Assembly: GCF_017873565.1 (NCBI RefSeq) | Contig: NZ_JAGGKH010000015.1 | Coordinates: 1 to 64,000, forward strand | Source: Lederbergia galactosidilytica | GTDB lineage: Bacteria; Bacillota; Bacilli; Bacillales; Bacillaceae_C | Length of the DNA stretch: 64,000 nt | Reading direction: 5' to 3' | Part shown: in pieces, positions 17,099 through 25,948 of the stretch | Layout: every line of letters starts with the position of its first letter | Position numbering within the stretch: position 1 is the stretch's first letter | Position numbers and translations under genes: made by a program | Notes under the pieces: model-generated | Told to the model about the DNA's origin: nothing | The model's database searches: none | Seen by the model: only the letters and a program-made list of their open reading frames with translations

Positions 17099-19236
17099 AT
17101 TGTCACCTCCTGGTAAAGTGTATAAATAAAGTCAATAGTTTCGGAAGAAAGACCAACAATGATAAAAATTAACACCCATAGCATCACCATCGAAAATAAC
17201 GATAATAAAATATTAATAATCGTTTCTCCAACAGAGTAGTTTTGCAATGCCTGCACCATCCAGAAGAATAATGCTGCACACCAGATCACCATGAGAGCTG
17301 TAAAAAAGCCATAGATAGAAGACTCGCTTAATGTCATGATATTTGATAAAAGTGCTAAAGGTAGCCCCAGTAAAAAGATTGGTAATAAAGAATAGGCGCT
17401 CCCAACAAACACATCACGGAAACGAGCTTGACCATAGCGGATGGCTCCAATGAGATAATGACAAATTACCCAGGAAATCCAAATAACGGCACCAACGAGT
17501 AGAATAGACCCTGCATTCAGACTACCTACAGGCACAGGTTGAAAAGTAAAGCTAGTAAAATAAACTCTAGTTAAGGCAACGACAATGACCAAACCAAGAA
17601 TGATGAAGGCACTTACATAGTTTCCTTTATTGCTATAGCGAATATCTGCCATTCCATCCAGCGGATGCTTGAGAATGTAAAAAGCATGCTTAAGATCCTT
17701 TAGTAATTGAATATTTTTCCACGAACTTAATGAAATACTTTTTTTCTTTTTAACCTTTCTTTTCATTCGATAACGTGATCCAATTACAGATCCAACCCCA
17801 ATGACAAGAAATGCATTCGCAAAATAGGCAAAATTCTTTTGAAACCAACTTAATCTTATTTGCCAGAAAGAATCGGAATAGCCTTGCTCATCACCTGCTA
17901 GCTCATATAACTGCAAAGCCTCCTCATAATCTTCACGGGAATAAGCAGCACGAGCAAGCCCGGCATACGCTGGTGAAAACAAGGCATTTTGCCTCATAAT
18001 TTTCTGCCAATATTCCTCACTTTCTACGTATCTTCCTTCTTGAGTCAAAATATAAGCCATCTGAATATCATGGCCAAAATCAGTCGGTTTCAACACTTGA
18101 ACTAGATTGAGTGCATCATCTAAAATGAAAATTTTATTTTCACTGTTTGTATCTAGTGCAACTGGACTTTTAGTCACCCCAACTTGTGGTGAACCTGAGG
18201 TTACGGGTGCCCCCCAGAAAAAGAGTAGCTCACCCTCCTGATTAAATTGAGCAATAATCGCACTAGCCTTATCAATAACCGTTACGATTCCGTTATTATC
18301 AACCGTTACATCCGTTATTTCCGTCTTAGGCGGTCCTTCCTCATCACTCTTCGCGACAGATCTACTTCGTAAAAAGTTTAAATTAATATTGTCGCCAAAA
18401 GAGAATTCTTTCCATTGATTTTCGCCGCGAATATTTATTTTCTTTATTTGTTCTGTTACATCTCGAGAGACAGTGTAAATAAATCCATTATGGTCAATAT
18501 CAATATTACGAATCGGGTTTGGTAACAGGCGAACTTGCCTTCTTAATTGTTCCTCGGTATAGAAGATATTTCGCACCCTATCCATAATCGAAGCTTCTGT
18601 AATATTCGTTCCATAAAATCCAAAGAATTCTCCTTCAGGGTCTAATTGAATAATCCCTTGATAGGTTCCTCGTGAAACGATAAAAATAAATCCTCTCCGG
18701 TCAACAATAATATTCGTTGGTTCATAGACAAATTTATCGTCAATATATTTTGACTCTGGTTGACCAAATTCCTTTATAAGCTTGCCTTCACGATCTAACC
18801 GTAACACTCTCTTATTACCAGTATCGGCGATATAAATATCCCCATTTGTGTCAATAAAAAGCCCTGATGGTTGATTAAGCGGACTTTCAGGAAGGGTTAA
18901 TTCCCTAAGCAAATTGCCCTCCTTATCTAAATGAATAATACGATTATTACCTGTATCGGCAATATAAATTTCATCGTTATCATCAATAAATAAATCTTGA
19001 GGTTGTTTCAATGATGAATAAACATTTTCGCCATTTTCATCAGTCACATATATATCTCTAGCCAATACCTCGCTTGGTTCATAGGCGGGTTGTGTAAATA
19101 TCGTTTGATTGAAGCCATCCACACTGAATGTGTCATAGGGGACTTCTGCATTGGCCGTAATTGTCGATGACAGAAACAAGATTGTAAGGCTGATAGAGGC
19201 GAATATGGCCTGCCGTATTCTCCGGAACATTTTCAT
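17095..19236 (-). CDS. NHL-repeat / TPR / Yip1-like membrane protein
   Basis: A 713-residue modular protein. Residues 1-30 are a signal peptide (TITANA). Then comes an NHL-type beta-propeller with near-identical blades such as DEIYIADTGNNRIIHLDKEG and GDIYIADTGNKRVLRLDREG (about 80-350). A TPR-like pair follows at about 395-455 (YAGLARAAYSREDYEEALQL), a membrane helix at about 470-490, a basic stretch, and a C-terminal Yip1-like domain of about five membrane segments (530-713). The propeller should face outside and could bind glycan or protein. It is coupled to the DUF5696 gene by a 4-base overlap and lies 20 bases after a permease. No enzymatic motif was seen. Confidence 0.8.
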   Translation of the reverse strand: MKMFRRIRQAIFASISLTILFLSSTITANAEVPYDTFSVDGFNQTIFTQPAYEPSEVLARDIYVTDENGENVYSSLKQPQDLFIDDNDEIYIADTGNNRIIHLDKEGNLLRELTLPESPLNQPSGLFIDTNGDIYIADTGNKRVLRLDREGKLIKEFGQPESKYIDDKFVYEPTNIIVDRRGFIFIVSRGTYQGIIQLDPEGEFFGFYGTNITEASIMDRVRNIFYTEEQLRRQVRLLPNPIRNIDIDHNGFIYTVSRDVTEQIKKINIRGENQWKEFSFGDNINLNFLRSRSVAKSDEEGPPKTEITDVTVDNNGIVTVIDKASAIIAQFNQEGELLFFWGAPVTSGSPQVGVTKSPVALDTNSENKIFILDDALNLVQVLKPTDFGHDIQMAYILTQEGRYVESEEYWQKIMRQNALFSPAYAGLARAAYSREDYEEALQLYELAGDEQGYSDSFWQIRLSWFQKNFAYFANAFLVIGVGSVIGSRYRMKRKVKKKKSISLSSWKNIQLLKDLKHAFYILKHPLDGMADIRYSNKGNYVSAFIILGLVIVVALTRVYFTSFTFQPVPVGSLNAGSILLVGAVIWISWVICHYLIGAIRYGQARFRDVFVGSAYSLLPIFLLGLPLALLSNIMTLSESSIYGFFTALMVIWCAALFFWMVQALQNYSVGETIINILLSLFSMVMLWVLIFIIVGLSSETIDFIYTLYQEVTM

Positions 19237-19256
19237 TACAGTACCTCCTCCTTGCC

Positions 19257-20174
19257 TTATTTGATTCCAGAATGGGCCATGGTGGCGATGACCTTTTTTT
19301 GGAAAAATAGAAAGATAATCAGCTGCGGTAAAAACATAATCAATGCCCCTGCTGCCGCTGCCCCTTGCCTTGCGACTGTGTTTGCCAAATTCGCAGTAAG
19401 GGATTGCATATAATAAGGCAATGTTTTCATCGATTCATCCTGCATAAATAATTGGGATGTCTCAACATTTCCCCAAGCCGATTGAAAAGAGATGATTGCA
19501 ATCGTTGCAATCGCTGGTGTTACAATTGGTATGACAATTTGCAAAAACATGCGAAACTCAGAGGCTCCATCAATTTTAGCAGCCTCCATAATCTCGTTAG
19601 GTACTTGATCCATAAACTGCTTCATTAAAAATACACCTACAGGCATTGCAACCATCGGCAATACGTGCCCCCAATAAGAATTCATAATCCCTAAATTTTG
19701 CACGACCACATAGCGGGGTATTTGCAAAACAGTTGGTACAAACAAAAGTGAGAGCATGATTAACGAAAATACTAGATTTACTCCTGGAAACTTATGTTTG
19801 GATAATGCGTAGGCACATAATGAACTTGTAAACACCATGGCTGCTGTTGCCGCGACAGTCACAATCACACTATTAAAAATATATCTTGATACTGGCACAA
19901 ATGTACTCTGTGTCATCGACATTAACTCCACAAAGTTTTGAAATGTGGGATCCTGAACGATAAATGTAGGTGGAAAAAGAAACAACTCATGTAATGGTTT
20001 AAATGCATGATTTAGAATATATACGATGGGAAGAAGCATGAAAAATGCCAACAAAGTTAGGAAAAATAAAATGATTACCTGTGTTGCATCCAATCTTTTC
20101 ATTTCCGCACCAAAGTTTTTTAGCTTGATCCATGTTTCTGACCCCAAATCTTTGAAATAGGTTTGCAATTTCAC
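19257..20174 (-). CDS. Carbohydrate ABC transporter permease (MalG type)
   Basis: About six membrane segments and the EAA loop EAAKIDGASEFRMF. A GTG start at 20174 (305 residues) is preferred, with AGGAGGGG 7 bases upstream; an in-frame TTG at 20198 precedes that ribosome site. The start is one base downstream of the partner permease stop, which itself encodes the ribosome site. It forms the first permease pair, directly behind the large binding protein and ATPase genes, so it most likely belongs to that importer. Confidence 0.92.
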   Translation of the reverse strand: MKLQTYFKDLGSETWIKLKNFGAEMKRLDATQVIILFFLTLLAFFMLLPIVYILNHAFKPLHELFLFPPTFIVQDPTFQNFVELMSMTQSTFVPVSRYIFNSVIVTVAATAAMVFTSSLCAYALSKHKFPGVNLVFSLIMLSLLFVPTVLQIPRYVVVQNLGIMNSYWGHVLPMVAMPVGVFLMKQFMDQVPNEIMEAAKIDGASEFRMFLQIVIPIVTPAIATIAIISFQSAWGNVETSQLFMQDESMKTLPYYMQSLTANLANTVARQGAAAAGALIMFLPQLIIFLFFQKKVIATMAHSGIK

Positions 20175-20175
20175 T

Positions 20176-21174
20176 CTAAGCCCCCTCCTTTTCACCAAAG
20201 AGATAAAAGAACACTCGGCTTAGTAAAAACATGAGGATTAATAATATGACAGAGACCGCACTGGCATACCCTAATTCAAATCGAATAAAACCATAATCCT
20301 CAATATGACTAATCATTACCTGACCCGCATAATTCGGTGTCGGGTTTGTGCCCGATAATTGCACTCCTAATTCACCTGATTGCAAAGTATGAACAATCGA
20401 CATAACCCCAGCAAATAGTAATTGTGGTTTCAAGGAAGGCAAAGTAATATACCATATTTCCTGCAGACGACTAGAAACTCCATCCATTTTCCCAGCATCA
20501 TACAATTCCTGGTCCACATTGAGGAGGCCCGCTAATAATGCGAGAAAACCGATGCCCATACTAGACCAAATCGAAACGACAATCATAATATTTAAAAGCC
20601 AATCTTGGTCTTGCAGAAAAATAATCGGTTCCGTTAAAAAGCCATATTTTAGCAAAAAGCTATTAATATACCCAGTACGGTCACCCGAGAACATTACTTG
20701 CCAGACGACAGCCATTGCGACTCCTGCTGCTAGGGAAGGAGCATACATAGCAAGCGCAAAAATCATTCGTAGGGTATTGGGAAGTTGAGCAATAAACCAG
20801 GCTAATAAAAAGCCGAGAATAAAGCCCACTGGACCAACAAACAAAGCAAACTTAAACGTATTTGGTAAGACATTCTGTAAAAAGACAATATCTTGCGAAA
20901 ATAAAGTTTGATAGTTTAGCCATCCCGTCCATTCAGGAAATTCTATGGAGTTGAAATAGGTAAAGCTCAAGCCAATTGCTGCGATTACCGGAATTACGAT
21001 AAAAATAATAAACAAAATCATAAATGGGGCAATAAATAAATAAGAGAGACGGAATTTCCAAATATCAGCGATTAGTTTTGTCATTTTATTTTTCATTTTG
21101 AATATGACTGGATTGGAAGTCCCCTGCCCAGCATGCCCCACATTTCCATTCTTCGTTTGTACATCGCTATTCAA
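20176..21174 (-). CDS. Carbohydrate ABC transporter permease (MalF/UgpA type)
   Basis: A 332-residue permease with six membrane segments (the first, LSYLFIAPFMILFIIFIVIP, begins about residue 44) and the EAA loop DAGKMDGVSSRLQEIW, in which Gly replaces the usual second Ala. It starts with TTG at 21174, overlapping the binding-protein gene by 8 bases, with AAGGAG 9 bases upstream. The N-terminal 30 residues are soluble and polar. It is the partner of the permease at 19257-20174. Confidence 0.92.
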   Translation of the reverse strand: MNSDVQTKNGNVGHAGQGTSNPVIFKMKNKMTKLIADIWKFRLSYLFIAPFMILFIIFIVIPVIAAIGLSFTYFNSIEFPEWTGWLNYQTLFSQDIVFLQNVLPNTFKFALFVGPVGFILGFLLAWFIAQLPNTLRMIFALAMYAPSLAAGVAMAVVWQVMFSGDRTGYINSFLLKYGFLTEPIIFLQDQDWLLNIMIVVSIWSSMGIGFLALLAGLLNVDQELYDAGKMDGVSSRLQEIWYITLPSLKPQLLFAGVMSIVHTLQSGELGVQLSGTNPTPNYAGQVMISHIEDYGFIRFELGYASAVSVILLILMFLLSRVFFYLFGEKEGA

Positions 21175-24121
21175 CTTGCTTCACTCCTTCCCATGGCTCT
21201 GTTACTTCAAGATAATCCAGCGGATGTAAAACGCTTCCATTCTCATCAATTATATTAAACTCAATTTGTTTTCTTTTTAGTTCACGATTAATGTCTTTAA
21301 CAGCTTTTTCTAACTCAATTCTTGGGTTACCATTTTCCAAAACGGTCTGATTCCAAGAAAAGTCTAACTGTCTTGTCGTCATATAACTTCCCGGTACATT
21401 AGGAAGATCCTTAACCCATTTCCATTGTTCTAATATCGCTGCTAAATCATTCTTCCTCCAAGGCATCTTACTAAATGCTTCAACATTTGCTGAATTCCAT
21501 CTAAATGTCTCGCCTCTGAATTGCTCAAGATTAAGTCCATATTCTGTTTGGATTTCTGGTGAGGTATACCATTTTATAAATTCCCAGGCAAGCTCTTGTT
21601 TTTCATCTGGCGTATCATTGAACAGCATCATACTTGTTGTATCCATTCCTGTACCACCTGCCCAGCGGACAATCTCACCGTCTTCATTCAAATGACCAGG
21701 AATAGGAGCGATTCCCCAAGAATCCAAGATTTCTGGTGCAGCTACAAGTAATTGCATATATTGATTAAAATCAGCGATTCCTATTGGCATTGTCCCTTTT
21801 CTAAATTGTTGATAGAAACTTTGCACTTGGTTATCTAATCCATGTAAATTGAATAGATCAGTCCATTCCTTAAATCCTCGATATGCCTCTGTTTGATCTA
21901 GCCCTGTAGATAGTCCATCAGGAGTATAAAGTTCTGCCCCATTTTGGTATAACATATAAGAAAAGTCTTTCGGATCAGCGAAAAAGTTATACTGATTTTG
22001 CAACAATGTAGGAATCATGTCATATACATCATCCCAAGTTTCGGGAACTTCAAGGTCAAGTTGTTCCAAGATATCTTTACGATAAAATAATACTTTAAAA
22101 TTAATCGTTTCAGGAATTCCATAATAACTACCGTCATAATAATAGGGGAGTAGAGCACCTGGTGCATATTGCTCTAACAATTGTTCAGATTCGGGTAATT
22201 CCGATATATCCTTTGCAGCTCCACGTAACGCCATTTCAAACGGCATATCACTTGGAACACCCAGGGCTACATCAGGCATAATCCCCGCTGCTTTGGCTAA
22301 GATTAGAAGATTTTTATCTTGGATCAAATTCACATTAACCTTAATACCATGTTCAGGTGTAAAATATTGATCAGCTAATTGTTGTAACTCCTCTGCATAA
22401 TCCCTTCCCCACATCATCCAAACATTGAGTTCCTCTACTTTTTGCTCGCCTAATTGATTTTGATCGGAAAAGGAATAGACCAAAGAATTAAATGTACCTT
22501 GCATTTTTTCAAAGGCATTGGCTGTCATCCGTGGAAATTCACTTTTTTCCGATACAAGATAAAGATTATCAATCTCAAGTGGACTGTCCATTAATTCTTG
22601 ACGTTGTTGATCTACTTTCTCTTGCATTGTTCCAATCACAACTTGCTTATTAGGGATTTCATTTGGTTTTTCCAGCAATTTCGCTAAATCTTGGACTGTA
22701 GATTCAAAAGCTTGGGAAACATTATTCCTGCCTCCATTGATTTCAATTGTTTGTTCTGCCATGTTAGCTAATTGATCATGCATCTCTTCAAGCTGTTCAA
22801 GTAGTCCTGGCAACTCTTTCTTCACATTCCAAACCCTGAATTCATCCACAACGGCTTTCCCTTTATTAATTCTGCCTCCAGAAGCAAGACGTAGTTCTTG
22901 TGATACTGCCTTAATTTGATCTGACACTTCTTCTATTTGGCTAATGATCGGCATAAATGGTTCATATGTTGCCTCAAAAGTTAGCGTATGGTTCCCTTTT
23001 TCCAAATAAAATTCAAATGGCTCAGCATTTTCATCCTGAATGATAACTTCCTGCCATTTTGACGCATACGGGATTTTGAAATCCTTCATTTCTGAAAACG
23101 GTAATTCATCATCAATATAGATGCTTCTAAATGTAGCCAAGCTTTTTCGGTAGTTTTGTAAACCGCGAAAGCCAATTTTATACGTACCTGTTTCAGGAAC
23201 CTCGAATTCCCATGTAACAGCTTGCCCGCCATCTTGCCAGCTAGTTCCTCCTAATGTATTAAACTTCACTTTTTTCAATGATTTAGGTGTTGTGAAAGAA
23301 TCCCGATCATATTGCACTTGAATAGATGTTGAATTTTTTGCAATAAAGTCTTCTGCTTCAAGCTTAATCACATGTTCGGAACCTGTGTTGCTCGTTGGAT
23401 ATTCCGCTTTTACATCTTTATAAGAAGGATAGTTTGTAGGTGGTTGAATCGAAAACGATTCAAGCGCAGCAACCTCTCTCTGCGGCTGAATACGGATCGT
23501 GTTTTTCCCCTGCTCCAAATGGAATTGAAGCGGTTTCACACTTGCGCCAGGATCACGAAAATAAGCAGTCGTCCAATCAGAAATCTCTTCCACTAGTGAT
23601 CTGATTTGATTGCCTTCATCATCAAATTGAGGATCTTTGTCCTTGTATTGCCTTCTGAACTCCACAGAACGTGCTTCTTTATAAGGAATTTCTCCATTGA
23701 TAGATATGCTTAAAATGAGGGATTGACGACTTCCACCACTTTCCTGTGATAAAGGTATATAATCCATCGCCAGTTCGTATAATCCTTCATTCGCTATATC
23801 TACTTCATATTCTAGCCAACCTGCAGCTTCTTCCAACAAAACGACTTCTTCCTTACCCGCATATGAATCAATAGTTAGGGAAGCCTCTTCTGATTTTTTT
23901 ACGTAGTCCTTCGCCTTTATATCGATTTCATCTGTTCCCAACTGAATTCCTTCCTCTTGCCAATTTTGCATAACTTCATAATAAAATGGTTCGACAAATC
24001 TTGATAAGTCTATTAAATCTGTTTCTTCCTCTGCAGATACTGGTAAGATCGTGCTTAGAAGCAGTATGAATACGACAAAGGAATAGGGCCATTTACTCGA
24101 TATATTAAATGGTTGTTTCAT
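21167..24121 (-). CDS. Large composite sugar-binding protein of an ABC importer
   Basis: At 984 residues this is more than twice the usual size. Residues 1-30 are a signal peptide with SPase-I-like end (PVSAEEE) and no lipobox. Two beta-rich segments at about 75-225 and 250-400 look like carbohydrate-binding modules (GLYELAMDYIPLSQ and GTYKIGFRGLQNYR share the same pattern). A helical linker follows (about 400-510). Residues about 560-960 are a family-1 solute-binding domain (LNVWMMWGRDYAEELQQLAD, MPDVALGVPSDMPFE, GGTGMDTTSMM). How it is held at the cell is unclear because no membrane anchor was seen. Start ATG has GGAGGG. It lies between the ATPase and permease genes. Confidence 0.88.
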   Translation of the reverse strand: MKQPFNISSKWPYSFVVFILLLSTILPVSAEEETDLIDLSRFVEPFYYEVMQNWQEEGIQLGTDEIDIKAKDYVKKSEEASLTIDSYAGKEEVVLLEEAAGWLEYEVDIANEGLYELAMDYIPLSQESGGSRQSLILSISINGEIPYKEARSVEFRRQYKDKDPQFDDEGNQIRSLVEEISDWTTAYFRDPGASVKPLQFHLEQGKNTIRIQPQREVAALESFSIQPPTNYPSYKDVKAEYPTSNTGSEHVIKLEAEDFIAKNSTSIQVQYDRDSFTTPKSLKKVKFNTLGGTSWQDGGQAVTWEFEVPETGTYKIGFRGLQNYRKSLATFRSIYIDDELPFSEMKDFKIPYASKWQEVIIQDENAEPFEFYLEKGNHTLTFEATYEPFMPIISQIEEVSDQIKAVSQELRLASGGRINKGKAVVDEFRVWNVKKELPGLLEQLEEMHDQLANMAEQTIEINGGRNNVSQAFESTVQDLAKLLEKPNEIPNKQVVIGTMQEKVDQQRQELMDSPLEIDNLYLVSEKSEFPRMTANAFEKMQGTFNSLVYSFSDQNQLGEQKVEELNVWMMWGRDYAEELQQLADQYFTPEHGIKVNVNLIQDKNLLILAKAAGIMPDVALGVPSDMPFEMALRGAAKDISELPESEQLLEQYAPGALLPYYYDGSYYGIPETINFKVLFYRKDILEQLDLEVPETWDDVYDMIPTLLQNQYNFFADPKDFSYMLYQNGAELYTPDGLSTGLDQTEAYRGFKEWTDLFNLHGLDNQVQSFYQQFRKGTMPIGIADFNQYMQLLVAAPEILDSWGIAPIPGHLNEDGEIVRWAGGTGMDTTSMMLFNDTPDEKQELAWEFIKWYTSPEIQTEYGLNLEQFRGETFRWNSANVEAFSKMPWRKNDLAAILEQWKWVKDLPNVPGSYMTTRQLDFSWNQTVLENGNPRIELEKAVKDINRELKRKQIEFNIIDENGSVLHPLDYLEVTEPWEGVKQVE

Positions 24122-24134
24122 AATATCCCTCCAT

Positions 24135-25253
24135 TCAATCCGTCAATAATTCTCCACTATTCCGGTGAAAGAATAAGGCCTTTCCCATATCAACGGCGAC
24201 TTTTACTTTTTCCCCTTCATCATATCGGAATCTTGGATGAGCTCTTACTGTGAATTGCTCTTTTCCGTATGAATCTAAATGGTAATAATGGTCTGACCCA
24301 ATAAATTCATTGAACTGCAAGAATCCCTCAATGACCGCATTCGGATATGTGTCAAACAACTCCCGCTCAAATCCCATATGTTCTGGTCTAATCCCCATTA
24401 CAACTTCATAATTTTCAAGACGATTATTTCGTATCATCTCAGCTTGCTCATCTGTTAAATGTAAATTAAATGCACTTGTAAAAAAGCGTAATTGACCGTC
24501 CACTTCACGAACCGTACCTTGGAATAAATTCATTGGCTGATTCCCGATAAATTTTGCCACGAAGATATTTTGCGGCCGGTTATAAATATTTTCTGGTGTA
24601 TCCACTTGCTGAATCACGCCATTATTCATCACAACGATTCGATCACCCATTGTCATTGCTTCAATTTGATCATGGGTAACATAAATCGTTGTAACACCCA
24701 TTGATTTATGAAGACGAATAATTTCCGCTCTCATTTGCACACGCAATTTTGCATCTAGGTTGGACAATGGTTCATCCATTAAAAAGGCTTGCGGCTGGCG
24801 GACAATCGCTCTTCCTAAAGCAACCCTTTGTCTTTGTCCACCACTTAGTTCTCTTGGTTTTCGATCGAGAAAACTGCCAATCTCCAAGACACGAGCTGCT
24901 TGTTTTACGGCATCCTCAATTTCAAACTTAGGAACCTTTTTAATACGAAGGCCGAATGCGATATTTTCATAAACACTTAGATTTGGGTATAGGGCATAAT
25001 TCTGAAATACCATAGAAATATCACGATCTTTCGGAGGTATGTCATTAACAAGCGTATCGCCGATATAAACTTCTCCACTCGAGATATCTTCTAATCCTGC
25101 AATCATTCTAAGCGTCGTCGATTTTCCACATCCCGATGGACCTAGGAATACTAAAAATTCTTGATCTTCAATATCCAAATTAAAATCTTTGACCGCAAAT
25201 TCCTTGAATTTTCCGTATTGCTTTGACACATTATTTAATAAGATTCTCGCCAT
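24135..25253 (-). CDS. Sugar ABC transporter ATP-binding protein (MsmX/UgpC type)
   Basis: Cytosolic ATPase that powers carbohydrate importers. Walker [10 protein letters not shown] (about 38-46), signature LSGGQRQR, Walker [17 protein letters not shown] and the switch His in [14 protein letters not shown] are all present. The C-terminal TOBE-type region (about 240-372) is intact; 372 residues is normal. Because this is the only sugar ATPase gene in the locus, it may serve both permease pairs. MsmX in B. subtilis is known to energise several importers. It is the first gene of the 25.3-12.9 kb unit, with AGGAGGGG before the ATG. Confidence 0.95.
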   Translation of the reverse strand: MARILLNNVSKQYGKFKEFAVKDFNLDIEDQEFLVFLGPSGCGKSTTLRMIAGLEDISSGEVYIGDTLVNDIPPKDRDISMVFQNYALYPNLSVYENIAFGLRIKKVPKFEIEDAVKQAARVLEIGSFLDRKPRELSGGQRQRVALGRAIVRQPQAFLMDEPLSNLDAKLRVQMRAEIIRLHKSMGVTTIYVTHDQIEAMTMGDRIVVMNNGVIQQVDTPENIYNRPQNIFVAKFIGNQPMNLFQGTVREVDGQLRFFTSAFNLHLTDEQAEMIRNNRLENYEVVMGIRPEHMGFERELFDTYPNAVIEGFLQFNEFIGSDHYYHLDSYGKEQFTVRAHPRFRYDEGEKVKVAVDMGKALFFHRNSGELLTD

Positions 25254-25320
25254 TTAGATCCCCTCCTAAGTCAAAAGATATTGAATTTACTATATTTTCG
25301 TGTTCAAAAATGAGGATAAA

Positions 25321-25490
25321 AAGGACCAAGCCGGCTAAAGGTGCTGACGTCAATCACAGACACTCAACACTAGTACATCCTGTACGTCGAAAGTTCGAGG
25401 CATACTTGCGCATGTGTATTGACTTCTACGTTCGACACAAGACGAGTCGGCCCTTAGTCGAAGATCCTTTAGCTCGATGTGTCATTTTTA
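25321..25490. repeat. GC-richer palindromic intergenic element
   Basis: Between the ATPase gene and the next operon. It includes the inverted pair GGCTAAAGG (25333-25341) and CCTTTAGC (25466-25473) and a near-palindrome CACTAGTACATCCTGTACGTCG (part of 25368-25390) that resembles a stretch inside the long repeat at 9016-9365. No coding potential. Likely a relic of an intergenic repeat family; the boundaries are approximate. Confidence 0.4.
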
Positions 25491-25541
25491 CCGAAATCTT
25501 TAAACATCCTCTATATTTTAAATAAAGTTTATTCTATATTT

Positions 25542-25558
25542 TGTGAATTTAGTGTGAA
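25542..25558 (-). promoter_or_regulatory. Candidate response-regulator box (TGTGAA direct repeat), copy 2
   Basis: Plus strand TGTGAATTTAGTGTGAA, two TGTGAA half-sites 11 bp apart, differing from the box at 8933-8949 at one spacer base. Read toward the ATPase gene (minus strand), a TAAACT that could serve as a -10 follows after 10 bases, the same distance as in copy 1. The box is 289 bases upstream of the ATPase start, so a long leader would be made. Confidence 0.45.
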
Positions 25559-25744
25559 GATTCTTTACATATGCCATAATTAAATAAACAGAACAATTTA
25601 TTTCCCATGCTATTTAAAGAAAGAACCTTCTCCATTATGTATCTCTTGAGCTGCTTCATCGCTATTATCTTGTAGAGAGTCGCAAACCACACATCGGGGT
25701 CTTTTCCTTCCGCTTCAATAACTATTTTTAATAGGGAGACAATC

Positions 25745-25792
25745 AAAAAAAGGCATAAATCCCTTATAAATGAGGAATTTATACCTTTTTTG
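25745..25792 (-). terminator. Rho-independent terminator (bidirectional shape)
   Basis: Stem AAAAAAAGGCATAAAT with ATTTATACCTTTTTT around an 11-14 base loop, with A and T tracts on both sides. It lies about 155 bases downstream of the permease gene ending at 25949 and insulates the sugar locus from that operon. Confidence 0.75.
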
Positions 25793-25908
25793 TTGAATAA
25801 TAATGCATCCGTTTCAACGTGTAAGTAATTGAAATTGAGGAAAATCTGATTCTGTATCCAAAAGAACGGTACAGTAAAACCTTCTAAACGAAACAATTAC
25901 CGATGCCT

Positions 25909-25938
25909 ACCTTGAAAAAGGTGCTTTTTCATCAAGGT
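25909..25938 (-). terminator. Hairpin directly downstream of the GntR/ABC operon
   Basis: ACCTTG (25909-25914) pairs with CAAGGT (25933-25938), with inner A5/T5 pairing and a small GC-containing loop. It is 10 bases after the permease stop. It has no long T-tract after it, so it may be a weak terminator or an RNA end-protecting structure, with the stronger terminator at 25745-25792 behind it. Confidence 0.45.
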
Positions 25939-25948
25939 TCATTTATTT

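Noticed and set aside
25549-25896. 115-codon open frame on the minus strand
   Set aside because: A Rho-independent terminator (25745-25792) lies in its middle and there is no ribosome site or recognised domain. The stretch KDPDVWFATLYKII looks protein-like, so a translated search would be worthwhile.
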